DNA of 64,000 nt from NCBI GenBank assembly GCA_033807695.1, contig CM066309.1:3286001-3350000 (forward strand). Direction: 5' to 3'. Shown here piece by piece: positions 35,541 through 46,146 of the stretch. The stretch is from Daedaleopsis sinensis (Eukaryota; Basidiomycota; Agaricomycetes; Polyporales; Polyporaceae). Within the stretch, counting starts at the first letter, position 1. Every line of letters starts with the position of its first letter. The notes below the pieces were generated by a model, which ran no database searches, was not told the DNA's origin, and saw only the letters and a program-made list of their open reading frames with translations. The position numbers were made by a program, and so were the translations under genes.

Positions 35541-36150
35541 CAGAATCAAGATGTTGATGGTCGGAGCATTGGTGCGTGCGAGCGCGTGCGACACGCATTC
35601 TCTGAGTCTTGCGTCGCTGAAACATTACCGTAAATCAGGAGAGATCCCGGACTAGTCCCAAATAGACTTACCACTGAGTCATGGTCATGGAAACAAAGTC
35701 TCGTCGGTTTGCGACGTAAGTAAGGTAGATGTGGCGCGGCTATTGATGCATATGTACCTGATGCATGCGTACTACTCGGACTAGGAAAGCTCCTGGTCTC
35801 GTATCAGAGTACATACAGTCCATGTGAAGATCACGACCGACCGGTCCAGTAAGTCAACTGTCAAACAAAGGAACGCAAAAGGACTCACGATTGTTGTCGT
35901 CGCAGTTCCCTAACGGGTGTTGCTTTTTTGTAATAAAGCTGCCGAATGTAGGAGTCACTGAGAGGGGATGCGCGATCGTCGGACGGCGGACGGGGCCTAT
36001 GGGGTAATGTTCCGTAGCCCCAGGCTTTCATGACTATATGGCCGCTGTAACATGACTCCTTGTCCACGGTTAAGAGAGCTGATGATGTAAGTAATAAGTA
36101 AGTGCTTACCGCGTATTGCCTACCTTGTAAGTCGTTACTAGAACCGAGAG
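35541..36150 (-). pseudogene. Unrecognised spliced gene fragment
   Basis: Several pieces on the minus strand look like exons. One reads SDSYIRQLYYKKATPVREL (near 35.9 kb, ended by GTGAGT). A second, ending at 35672 with GTAAGT, reads ANRRDFVSMTMTQ. The third (35616-35541) is preceded by TTTCAG and followed by GTGAGT and reads DARLRECVSHALARTNAPTI. The last two join in phase (TG|C). There is no start, and downstream exons are missing or decayed. I do not recognise the family. It may be the remains of a membrane protein or enzyme gene; conservation of splice signals suggests it was once real. Confidence 0.35.
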
Positions 36151-37610
36151 CGGAGATGTACAACAGACGTTACGACCCGATCGACTTGTCACTTGGCGGC
36201 TGGACCCCGTGGACCCCGCCCGAGGTGAGATCACAGCGCATCTGGGACGAAGACCCGAACCTACATGCTCATGTTCGCATCACGTAGTTTCGGGGATGGA
36301 AGCCGCCGGCAACGTCACAGAACTCGCCAGTGCGCGCAACAGGGATGGAGGATTGGAAGAGGATAGGGGTGGGGGACATCGGAGGCACGACGCGTTCGAT
36401 AGAGCGTGTCGACAAGCAGTTGGCAACCGAAGATACGAGTCGGGCGAGACGATGCAGGCTACAGGTCCCAGAAGTGCCGTCCCCGCGTCCCCGGCGGCGC
36501 TCGACTAGGGAAGGCAGTCGGAAGGTCGTGAGTGGGTGCGGGGTGCGAGGCCGCGAATGGCAGCTGCCAGGCAGGAGACACGGCCAGACGGGAAGGCGAG
36601 GGGCAGGCTTTATACGGCCGCGATGGCCATCCGCAGATGACCACGTCGCCAGCGCGACCCCAAAGCACGCAGGCAGCGCACGCCGTCCATCTGACCGGTC
36701 ACTCGCCGCAACACGCCCGCCCCCTCACGTGGGTGGAGCGGAAATGGTGCGAGAACGCAGCGTGGCGAGCCACAAAGATGCGGGATGCATGCGTCGGTCG
36801 GAGGGGCGGGCTGTAGTCGGATATAGGTCGCCGGATGTCCGTACGCGTGGTCGCGACGAGACACGTAGAGCGACTCGGGATAGAGCTCGGCATAGTAGTA
36901 GAGATATTGCGCAATTGTATGAGGCTATGATCAGCGCACTGTATGCATGTAGTCGAACTTCCGACCAGTGCAAGGGTGTGCGCGAATCAGGTCGGCCAGG
37001 ATCTCATCTGTTGTAAGCCTTGTGAGTTCATATCTGACTCCCTTGACAATTAACTCTCACCTCATGTGCGCAAACTCATCGGAGGATAATACAAGAGATT
37101 TCTAGTCTCGTCGGAACAAAATTCCAAAGGGCGAAGGAGGAGGAAAACGATGCGAGCGTCAAAATCCCCTTGGGTGCCACATCACATGAGTATCACATGT
37201 CGTTCAAGGGCGGCGCTTATGAGTGCCGCTCACTTAGCGCTCGAGTCTGACCCTCGCTTTCAAGTTAAACAGTACCGCAGTAACCTCCACCAGTGTTCTT
37301 TCCGTCCTCTCCACTTAACGCACCCCAGACATGAGACGTGATACAGCTAGAGCTATAAGACCGTTTGATGACGGTTAGTGCTACTCCTTCTCTCACCAAA
37401 GACTCTGACACAAGCCAGCCTTCACATATTATTTGCCAGTGGCGGAAGTAATCCGACACCCTCGAAGGAGAATCCAGCAAGGTGAGAGTGTCTGGTTCAG
37501 GCCAGCCTTGAAGCTTGAAATTTGAGTCGAGGTATATTGACACCGTTTCGCACAGTGCCTGAATCAAGCCCTAGTATTCTTGAACCTGTCGCCACACCCA
37601 TTTTCCTTAG
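36151..37610. other. Intergenic region, nothing recognised
   Basis: About 1.5 kb. The left part is GC-rich like the desert. From ~37020 the base composition becomes AT-richer, as in the flanks of the F-box-like relic that follows. No gene supported. Confidence 0.45.
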
Positions 37611-39086
37611 ATATATTCGAGACCATGATGGACGTGTGTGGCGATGGGTTCTATCCCGCCATACTTGCAGCGTGTGCTCTCGTGTGCTCCCAGCAGTGGC
37701 TACCTCGCGCGAGGACCAACCTCTATGCGCATGTCAAGCTCACATGCTACGAGGATTGCATCCTTCTCGTCTCGACTCTACGTGGCCACCCAGATCTAGC
37801 TCACAACACGCAGGAGCTCATCATCGACCCGACCTCTACGGACTCCGCCTACGTGCCATATATACTCCTATCTCCGTACCTTCCCAATCTACGCAGTCTC
37901 ACCTTCGGGACCGGTGTCGCCTTCCAGTGTTACCCGCCAATTTACTCCAACGTCGGCATGCAGTTCGAGCAGGTCACGCAGCTGACACTCCACAATAGTC
38001 AATTCCGTGACTTCGCCGAGCTCTTTCGCTTCGTCTGGTCCTTCCGCCACCTCGAGGAGCTCGCCATAACTCATTGGTCCCCCAGGACAGACTATACAGA
38101 AGAGCTGGGCCGGGACTATCAAAGCAAGACGGGATATCTGCTCTAGCCTTACGAGCCTATGTCTGCTTGTGAGTCAAGTGACGCCACACCAATTTCTTAC
38201 ACACAAGCGGTCGGACTTACGCAGCCTCCACTGTCCGTTCAAACAGCCCGATTTACGCATATCATCCCAACTGTTTATCGTGAAGTAGTCCTCGGGAAGA
38301 TCCCAGCCATCTCACTCGTCTCTCGTGCAATTTGCGTGCTTTGGACCTTTATACTGAGGATTGCGGTGAGTAATCCAGTGCGACTGGCGTTTGATGACCT
38401 GGTGAAATAATCCTGACCGGTGTCGCTCGGCAGATGATTTCCTGCGGTACTTATCTTCCATGTCACGCTTGGAGAGCTTGGAGATACAAATGGAGTCGCA
38501 CGACTCGGAACCAGTCTCCCCGATAGTATCAAGAGTGGGCCTGTCCTACCTACTCTCTAGCATATCCGCGTCTACTACCCTCCGACAGCTCGCCATCATT
38601 CTGGACCCTTGGAGCTCAGCAAACCCAGCCGAGAAGTTTTCGGAGTCTGCACACAGGCAGCTCATCATGCACTGCAGCTCTCAGGCTCGAGAGTATAAGT
38701 ATTATCAGCTGGAGCGTAAAGAACTCATCGACGTCTTCAGCGACCCCAAAGTCATCGCCGCATTAGCCCGGCTTCCCCGTCTGGAGCAACTCCAGGTACA
38801 CGCTCGTGATCGCGGCTCGCGCACTAGCATCAGTAAAACATGCAGACCTCTGGCGACCTCTGGCCCAGAGGCACCAGAGGTCTGCAGAGGTCTGCAGAGG
38901 TCCCAGAGATCAGAGCTCTCTCCGAGACCTCGTCTGACTGCGAAGAGAATAATTTTCTCGTGTTCGCAGGGTTGGAGTTATTGTGGAGGAAGCACATATC
39001 GTGGCTGCCAGCGCAAGTACAACAGATCTTCAGCCTGACCCTTCTCGTCGACGAGCAGGACCACCACCCCGGTGAGACTGTATTTC
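37611..39086 (+). pseudogene. F-box-like/LRR-like protein, copy 2 (disrupted)
   Basis: Paralog of the 11.9-13.4 kb gene on the opposite strand. It starts DIFETMMDVCGDGFYPA and stays open through NVGMQFEQVTQLTL, the place where copy 1 is frameshifted. At ~38117 it lacks about 23 nt present in copy 1 (after GGGACTATC), which shifts the frame to a stop at 38146. Further decay follows to ~38400. The last-exon part (DFLRYLSSMSRLESLEIQM to VFSDPKVIAALARLPRLEQLQ) is open again. It is then interrupted by a 137-bp intron-like insert (38833-38969) before LELLWRKHISWLPAQVQQIF. It cannot make a full product. Confidence 0.78.
38842..38885. repeat. 12-bp perfect inverted repeat inside the insert of F-box copy 2
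   Basis: GCAGACCTCTGG (38842-38853) and CCAGAGGTCTGC (38874-38885) form a stem with a 20-nt loop. The right arm runs into AGAGGTCTGC tandem units to ~38902. The other paralog has no such sequence. Confidence 0.85.
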
Positions 39087-41042
39087 TAACAATCTTCACG
39101 GACAGTCTTGCTGAGCAGCGGCGTGCATGCATGTCTAGACAGCTGGGACAAACCATGGGGTATACAACGCAATCACTCGGCCACGTCCCGGCCCAACAAG
39201 TCCCCCGAGAGATGGCGGTGAAGCCTGCATCGGACATCTCTGTTAGCTGTGGCGGTCAGCTTCGTGCACGGAGGCTAAGTGACAATTTTGGCCCGGGTTC
39301 TGGGGGTGTCGTCTACAAGAGTTGCTGATCGATGAGTAGTACTGCAACATACATTACGCTGTGTCGTCTTCACGGAGAATACACCCATGCAGCTTCACTC
39401 GCGCAGCAGAGGTGTCTGCAAGAATCCATTAGATCCGGTCGGGCTAGTACCGCTCACCAGCTCCCTTCGCGGGGTCCGCCGTCAAAGCCGCGATCCTACG
39501 CGGTCCACGACGTTCTCCGGACAGAGTTTCAGCTATGTTCTTTTTATTTTCCTGTGAACCCGAACAGACCCGAACCAGTCACGACTCACGTCCTATCGCA
39601 GTCTGCAAGACCGCACCTGGGCAGGATACCGCTCACTAGGGCGGTTCAAAGACTCATAGCAATCTTTGTCGGCCGGGACTCATGCCACTGATCGAGATAA
39701 CTTCGACGTTTTGCGCAAGATCTGCTCGGCGTCGCGCTGTGCTTTTCGCCGATTGCAGCGAGCCCGTCGTACAGTTTCGGTATTCGGGAGGTTCTCGCGT
39801 GGTGACACTGATAGACGTCTAGACACTGCCGATTTTGTGGACATTCACGCGTTCACGCGCACTGCAGTTTCTCTGTGATAGGGGTCGAAATGCTGAAGTA
39901 CAGCTATTGCGCGACTCCAAGTCGAGTTCAAGGTTGACGTTGAAGCCCGTTTATCCAAGGCTTCAATCACAGCACGCTACCTTGCGACCACGATAGAACG
40001 AACTTAGTGGCATGTCAGACTCTTATTTTGCAGCTCAACTACCGACGCATGAGCGCGTATAGACAAGCTTGACCAAGCTTCAAGCCCATTCAATTCTAGT
40101 AAGTCTAACGACCGTCAGCCTTATTCGCGCGCAGGATAAAGCCCGGCTAATCACCTAAAGGCCACGAAGACAGGGGCGAGGCTGAAGCCGATCGCTCAGT
40201 GCATATGAGAATGTTGAAACGTTGAAACCTTGAAGATAGAGCACAGAAACGTTCGGTGCTCGTCCCGCGCTCCGACCGTCTCACCCGTCTCTATCGCGTT
40301 CATCACCGCCCGTTCGCGTGGCTTCCCCCCGTGCCTGACGTCTGCCATCAGCCTCCAGACTCGGGCGGAAAAGGCCCCATGGATTCGGTGTTCTCCCCGG
40401 GCGGCTCACCGGCGTATCTAGATTCTAATGAAAGGAAATCATGAGCAGACATGTACAGCTGCCAGAGCCTTTTTTCTACTCAAACCCCTCACTACATGAA
40501 GACCTTCGTGCTGTATTCGACAGGATCCGCACTCAGTACCTTCGCACGCATACTACTGTCAGTTCCGTCATCGACACAAGAAAGATGCCCCGCTGATAGT
40601 TCTCTTACGTTGAAATCTACACCTAGCAACGCCGCCGTGAGCCACACAGTGCACGATGCCACAGTGTCCTAGTGTCACTGTTGGTACGTTCATAGTCTGC
40701 TTCTTATATCTTTTCCTTCGCCAAACTGACCCTATGTGATGCGTAGGCCACCGGACTAGGAACTCCTGACTACGATCGACTACTGAACCTCGTCATGAGT
40801 GTTGCGGGCGGCAGGAGCGTGTAGTACCGAGATAACCCGACGGTGGTGACCATGCCATATCCTGAGTGCATGAACACTTCCTCGACATCTTCAACGACAG
40901 TGAGTTGCATGACTCTCTTACAACGAACTCGTCACACAACTTGAAGGAGTGCTATGCATGATAGTTCATATAGTACTGGAGCGGGTACATTTTGCACGGA
41001 CACGTTGGCAGAAATAGTCCATGACCCCAAAACTACCATCGT
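39087..41042. other. Gene-free stretch between two relic genes
   Basis: About 2 kb. The first ~240 bp may be the eroded end of the F-box-like copy. A short plus frame near 40497 starts MKTFVLYSTGSALSTF, but lacks context or a recognisable family. No gene called. Confidence 0.45.
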
Positions 41043-42077
41043 CTACATCCTTATCTCCTTCATCGGCATGTCGATTCCTGCAGATCCAGAGAGCTCAGAA
41101 CAGGAGTATATCTGACTACGGACGGCGAACTCGGGCATCATACTGTCCGCATGTCGGGGGAGGGCTACCGGATTGGTGGAATCCTCGGCCCCTTGTCTAC
41201 GCATTACGGAGCTGTAAGTAGATCTCCCAGGAACCCAGATGGTGGCGAGGAGAACTCCTATGATTTCGAGGTTATAGTTCATGATCAGAACATATACTCC
41301 ATGAGCGAAGTCAGAGTCGCGGAAGACTATGATGAGCTGGATGACATTGAGCATGACTGGGAAGACAAAGTTGAAGGTCGCAATCCAGAACAGGGCTTTA
41401 AGTCGGGCGGAGTAAGACACTAGTTGTGGTCGCCGCTGGGTTGTCAGCTATATGTTCTTGAAGAGTGGACGTAAGACGTACTATGGCCTCCAGTCCGAGT
41501 TGCAACCGAGGTGCCGCCACTGTCAGCGACATCGCCTCTGCTCCGGAGAGCTCTACCTTCGCGAAGGCGCAGCAGAAAAAGTGTAGATGCATATCTGCCG
41601 CGTCAAACACTTGTGAGTGTCGAATCTATGCTGGATTAAATTGGCTTCTTACGTATTGTCGACGAGCTCCAGGAACCATCCTATCTTGACCTCTGGTAGG
41701 GTCCAAGCGATAGTTCCAGAATAGATCGGATTGTTCCTGTTAGATTTCTTGTACAATTGAGCGAGGAAGAGGCCGCCGTTGATGAGTCGGGCCAGTTTGA
41801 CGACAATGAACGGCCCGTATATGAGACCACGGCGAGACCAAGAAAGCTGGGAGGGGGGATAGACCGAGGCAACCCGGAGGAGGAGGATGGATTGTACGAA
41901 CATTGGCACCATGTTTATAAGGGTTGCATCGACGGCGGTCATGACAGGGTTCAGTGGTTGTTCCATGATCCCGACGGCCTGACGGTTATGGTGAGTTTTT
42001 TGACAATTCAGTGAAGCTAGGCTACAACTCACCTGGGGGTGCCAACAGCGATCGAAATATGTAAAGAGTCGACGGTA
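41043..42077 (-). pseudogene. Multi-pass membrane protein gene lacking its 5' end
   Basis: Spliced pieces read TYFDRCWHPQ, then AVGIMEQPLNPVMTAVDATL, then INMVPMFVQSILLLRVASVYPP, KLARLINGGLFLAQL, LPEVKIGWFLELVDNT|YASTLFLLRLREG, and after a further intron MSYSARLKALFWIATFNFVF, NVIQLIIVF, YVLIMNYNLEIIGVLLATIW and a hydrophilic tail to the stop at 41043. This is a basidiomycete integral membrane family of unknown function. The usual N-terminal helices before YFDRC are missing: in that frame a TAA stands at 42078-42080, only ~100 bp from the stop of the GMC gene upstream on the same strand. Either the 5' part was deleted, or a very short unusual first exon exists. The remaining exons are intact, so the loss may be recent. 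Confidence 0.6.
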
Positions 42078-42181
42078 TTATATTGTCATAACTGAGCTGA
42101 CCACATGATATACATTGCTTCAACCCGCACTTTAAGCTCGATGTGTCGTGGGATTCAGTGCACCTGCGGCCACTACGTAGG

Positions 42182-44296
42182 TCAGACATGAGAAGCTTTG
42201 AGGAGGTCAGCACACTTCTCTGCAACAACCACTGCCGGTGCCATTGTGTGGGAAGCTACGACTTCTGGAAAAACAGAAGTGTCGCACACCCGGAGACCCC
42301 GCACCCCATGAACCCTGAGTTCCTCGTCTACAACGCTTGCACGAGGACCGTCGACCTCGGTACCCATACGGCATGTCGACATGTAGTGGAAGACCGTCCG
42401 GATGTTTGCACGAATGAAACGGTCGATGTCTTCGTCGCTGTCTCCCTGCGGAACCCTGTTCTCCTTGAACAGGTACCCTTGCTCCCGCACATTCTGACCA
42501 ATCCGCCGAATAAGACGTACGCCCTTGCGAAGGGGGATGTAGTCTTCGGGGTCCGTGAGGAACCCCAAGTCGACGTCCGGTCGCGCACGAGGGTTCATAG
42601 TCGCCAGTCGGACTGTTCCTCGAGATTTGGGGCGGACGAGGGTGAGAAGGAAAGTGTAAACACCCTTGATCGGGCTGTCGTCGGTGTCGGCACAGTTGTT
42701 CGAGATATGCATCAGTTCGATGTCCGGGCGGTTATCCGGCGAGGTTGCATCGAGTTCGCGCGGGTGTCTGGTAGACATCAAACAGTCATCGTCCAACAGG
42801 CGCGTCGGTATGAATGTGCTCCAGGTCTGGAATGCCTTGGACAGTCTGCCAGATCCGAGGATGAGGTACTTTAGGAACTCCATGACGGCCTTCAGTGGGC
42901 GCAATTGAAGTTCATGAAGCGAATCGCCCAGGGGCACTTCGAAGTCCACAGGAACTCCCGGGTGGTCTTGCTAGGGTGTCTGTAAGTATGTGTGGCGCCG
43001 AGGGAACACTCAAGAACCCACCAAGTAGCTTCCGACCGCCGGCATGTCACGAAGCACCGGTATGTGTTTCTCTTGAAGATGGTCCCTTGGCCCAATACCA
43101 CTGCGATACGCTTCGTCAGTAGTATTCAACACATTACAGCTAGAGAAGCTACCTCAACATCAAGATCTGTGGCGAGCCGAGAGCGCCGGCGCACAGGATG
43201 ACTTCTCTGCGTGCGGTTGCACAGAAGATGTCCTTGGCCTGTCTCTGATTGGTTGCCTCAAAATACACGCCGGTGGCGCGCAGCTCACCCCCTTGTTCCA
43301 CCAGGAGTAGGCGCGAAACAACCGCGTTCGTACAGATCTTTAGGTGATTGCTCCGTGCTTGTACGACCTCGGGCGGTAGGAAAGCGCGGTATGTAGAGTG
43401 ACGATGGGATCGGTCGTCTATGATGGTGTCCAATGCCGCAGTACAAGCGGCGGGCGTGTTGGGTGCGTTCACGTCCATAACTGTCTCGATTCCAACCTTG
43501 GCAACTGCACGCGAAATGCTACTGACTCTCAGGAGAGCACCTCGCAGTTTCCGTAAGACATACTCACTGTGCAGACAGTTTATCCGGCAAGACTGCGAAT
43601 TGTCGATTGACCCAAGGTCCTGTGAACCATTGAGAGTTAATGACCTCTTGATCAGTATGTTTCAGGCGTTGCCTACCTTTCTTTCCTCGATACTGAGAGG
43701 CGGGATGATCTTTGGTACACTCTGACTTGGCAAAGTACGCTTCGAGATCGTCGTAGCCCCAGCCGGTATTGCCAAGTGCCTTCCACTGGTTGTAGTCACC
43801 AGGAAAACCTTGCCACCAGAGCTTTATTAAGTTACATGTCATAGGCAGTGGAGCCATACCAATTAGTAAGGACGTACCTCTCGTATACAACATCCCGTTG
43901 ACTCGTGAGGTGCCACCGAGGGCTTCCCCGCGCATTATTTCCACAAACCGATTGTTGGCTTCACGAAGTGGTAGGGACCACCACTTGGCCGCCAGGCTAG
44001 CGTTGTCATACAGGTTGGAGGAGAGTAGTGGGATGTGAGACATCCATGTGTCGGCAACTGGGCCTTGCTCGATGAGGAGCACCGTAACGTTCTTGTTCTC
44101 GCTTAGTCTGGACGCCAGAACGCATCCCGAGGTACCGCCTATCAACAAGCGTTAGTGCGTACTAAGTGAAGTTGTAGTACAACATACCTCCGACGACGAT
44201 GTAGTCATACGTGCACGAATCCAGTGGAGTAGTAAGGCCTCCAGCTCTGACAGGGGCGCCGACATCTTGTGGAAGTAGTTCTTGAAAGACTGGCAT
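42182..44296 (-). CDS. GMC-family FAD oxidoreductase (AA3-like)
   Basis: ATG 44296 gives MPVFQELLPQDVG. Exon 1 ends at 44188 inside the FAD motif, VVGG|GTSGC (GxGxxG). Further exons give LLIEQGP, the second signature GGTSRVNGMLYTRG, FPGDYNQWKALGNTGWGYDD, GPWVNRQFAVLPDKLSAH, SISRAVAKVGIETVMDVNAP, REVILCAGALGSPQILMLSG, GPRDHLQ, DHPGVPVDFEV, and the C-terminal half. This half has TVFHYMSTCRMG, holding the catalytic His equivalent, and LRVCDTSVFPEVVASHTMAP with the second His. All junctions can be placed in phase, including a 46-bp intron at GCACA|GTGAGT. The family oxidises alcohols, aldehydes or sugars with FAD, often passing H2O2 or electrons to wood-decay enzymes. No signal peptide is seen, so an intracellular role is likely. 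Substrate is unknown. Confidence 0.88.
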
Positions 44297-44589
44297 GTCG
44301 ACCGACGAGTCTACTCAGGCCTCCGAGAGTACGATACGTAGTCGGCGAATGCAGTAGTACCGGTGTACAGCTGCAGTCAAGCGATCCGCCTATGCACAGC
44401 TAATGGGATGGATGAGGGGAGAGCTTCAAGTTGCGACGGACGACTTCCCTCACGAGGCTGTCGAGCGTTGTGACTACTATGTGGGTTACGCGCGGCGTTT
44501 CCGACGGTGACAACGTGAGAGTCCGAACGCTGAGCGCTGAACTTGCATGGAGGGAATCGGATGTAGTACTCGCCTATATCTATCACAGC
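44297..44589. other. Intergenic region upstream of the GMC gene
   Basis: About 290 bp holding the GMC promoter. From about 44431 on, eroded retroelement sequence may begin. Confidence 0.35.
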
Positions 44590-45017
44590 CGGCGTCCAAG
44601 TCACCGGAGTCAGACTGCATGTTCTGCTCGAATGCCCGCGATACGACCGCCATCGTCACCTTCTGCGACACGACGACCACCTGATGACTGTCGAAGACAT
44701 CGTAGGGACCGAGGAAGGCATCAAAGCCTTGACGCGATTCATCATTGCGTCGGGCGCGTTTACGCAAACCGGAGAAGCAACAGTCGCATCTTAAACAGAC
44801 CACAGCCCACCGGACAACCGCCGACGTCAAGAGGAGCTAAGGAGGAGATGAAGAGATGTTTGATTGCTTCGTTTTGATTATAGACATCCCACACTGCGGG
44901 AAGAGAACACATTGACTTCCATTGTTTAGCACAATGAAACTCCAAAATTCCCGCTACTAGGTAGCGGGTCTTGTTCAATAGAGCAGAGGAGGAGGAGGAG
45001 GAGGAGGAGGAGGAGGA
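44590..45017 (+). mobile_element. 3' end of a LINE-type retroelement
   Basis: The frame reads LHVLLECPRYDRHRHLLR, then a spacer and EDIVGTEEGIKALTRFIIASGAF, stop at 44794. This is the end of fungal LINE polyproteins, after the RNase H domain, where a degenerate zinc knuckle (…HxLLECP.Y…R..L) precedes a helix ending RF..ASG.F. The upstream reverse transcriptase is absent, as in a 5'-truncated copy. Downstream comes a 156-bp 3' UTR-like stretch, a perfect 8-bp hairpin (44950-44957/44961-44968, loop TAG) and a (GAG)n tail at 44986-45017, the usual end of such elements. Annotated as an inactive fragment. Confidence 0.6.
44986..45017. repeat. (GAG)n microsatellite, probable LINE tail
   Basis: About ten GAG triplets starting 18 bp after the hairpin 44950-44968. 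Confidence 0.85.
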
Positions 45018-45204
45018 AGTTCGGCGAGCGTGAGTAAAGAGCTGTATGCGCTGTCGGTCCGCAGCACACTCTAACTCTAGCGCTTGCCGCGAGCCCTGCT
45101 TTGGAAGTGTGAGGACCGGCCACGGTTCCCTTGTGCTCAGTGCACCAGCGTGTAGAACCACTCGATGCGACCGCTCATCACGAAACGAATCGCAACGAGG
45201 GCTG

Positions 45205-45785
45205 CTACCGCCAGGATCCGTGACCGGGCACACCACCGCGCAGCCGCTGTTGGTTGGCGAGCCGTCTCCGCCAGCCCCCGTCGAAAGACACATTGAACAG
45301 CAATGGGAAGGCAGTATGGTCAATCAACATGAGAGGGGGGACCGTATCGACAAATTCAAAGATATTGTATACGTAGTGGGCCATCGCTGGTAAGTCTGCC
45401 ACATCCTTTCGTAACATGGCGTCGAAGAACACTGGCGGAGACAGGCGGTCTCGCATCCTGCCTAAATCCCCTCGGAAAATGAGGGCTGCATCTAGGCTTG
45501 TTCATCCTAGGAGGGGGGGTGCGGGTGACCCCCGTGGGAATCACGAAGGAGGATAATGCGTTCGTGGTCGCATTCCAGCAGGACATGGAGCTCCGTCTCG
45601 ACTGCCCAGCACTTTTGACAGAAGCGGCGTATCCGTCTCGCGCGCGGCACGTACAGTACAGCAAAGGATCGCGATGGCGAGAGGGTGTTTCGAAGTGAGA
45701 AGGCTTTTCGTCCGAAACAGTCCTCGCACGTAAAGAACCGGGGAAGTGAAGAGTTCGTCGCCATCCTCCGTGACGCCAACCTCAT
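45205..45785 (-). mobile_element. Retroelement-like C-terminal fragment, frameshifted
   Basis: The right part (45785-45507) reads RRFCQKCWAVETELHVLLEC followed by DHERIILLR, a CxxC...H...C zinc-knuckle-like block of a type common in reverse-transcriptase-like genes of Polyporales. After a frameshift the left part (45456-45205) reads RDRLSPPVFFDAMLRKDVAD, then AMAHYVYNIFEF, which matches the helical end of the same proteins. No polymerase domain is left. It faces the plus-strand LINE end 190 bp away. Confidence 0.5.
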
Positions 45786-45888
45786 CGCGGCCTTGACGCG
45801 TCTTCCTCGATTGGAGCTGTTACAAGTACATACTCTTGATACAATGTTATGCCGTGAGATACAGGCGACATGGTGCAGCTGGGCTTAA
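45741..45888 (+). pseudogene. F-box-like paralog, fragment (copy 3)
   Basis: A single block, EEFVAILRDANLIAALTRLP followed by RLELLQVHTLD, matches the last-exon part of copies 1 and 2 (FIDIFSDSKVISAFTRLPRM... and LIDVFSDPKVIAALARLPRL...). A stop follows shortly at 45886-45888. Only about 40 residues of similarity remain. It overlaps the antisense retroelement fragment, suggesting insertion into or beside a former F-box-like gene. Confidence 0.55.
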
Positions 45889-46146
45889 CTGAAAACTGTG
45901 AGTGTCTTCTATAATGGATGTAATCGTTGAGAAGTACTCACCAAAGTCATTGCCTTCAGAACGGAGACCCTGCTGTGTCAAGGACTAGCTCAAAGATGGT
46001 CAACGTTATTCCTGGACACGAATAGTTGAGCCCATTGTTGTAGACTTCAGCGCGAGCTCGGCGTACATATGTGCATAGGCACCTATACTGTACAATACAT
46101 TACAGAAGCAACGAACGGACCATGAATGATCGGGGAAACCTGGTGA

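Noticed and set aside
15197..37610. RIP-mutated or centromeric DNA
   Set aside because: The stretch is GC-rich with plentiful CpG, unlike RIP products, and contains no dense transposon remains.
43501..43580. A frameshift in the GMC oxidoreductase
   Set aside because: Joining the donor GTGAGT to the later acceptor GTGCAG broke the frame, but the earlier acceptor GAGTCAG gives a 46-bp intron and keeps the frame, restoring SISRAVAKVGIE.
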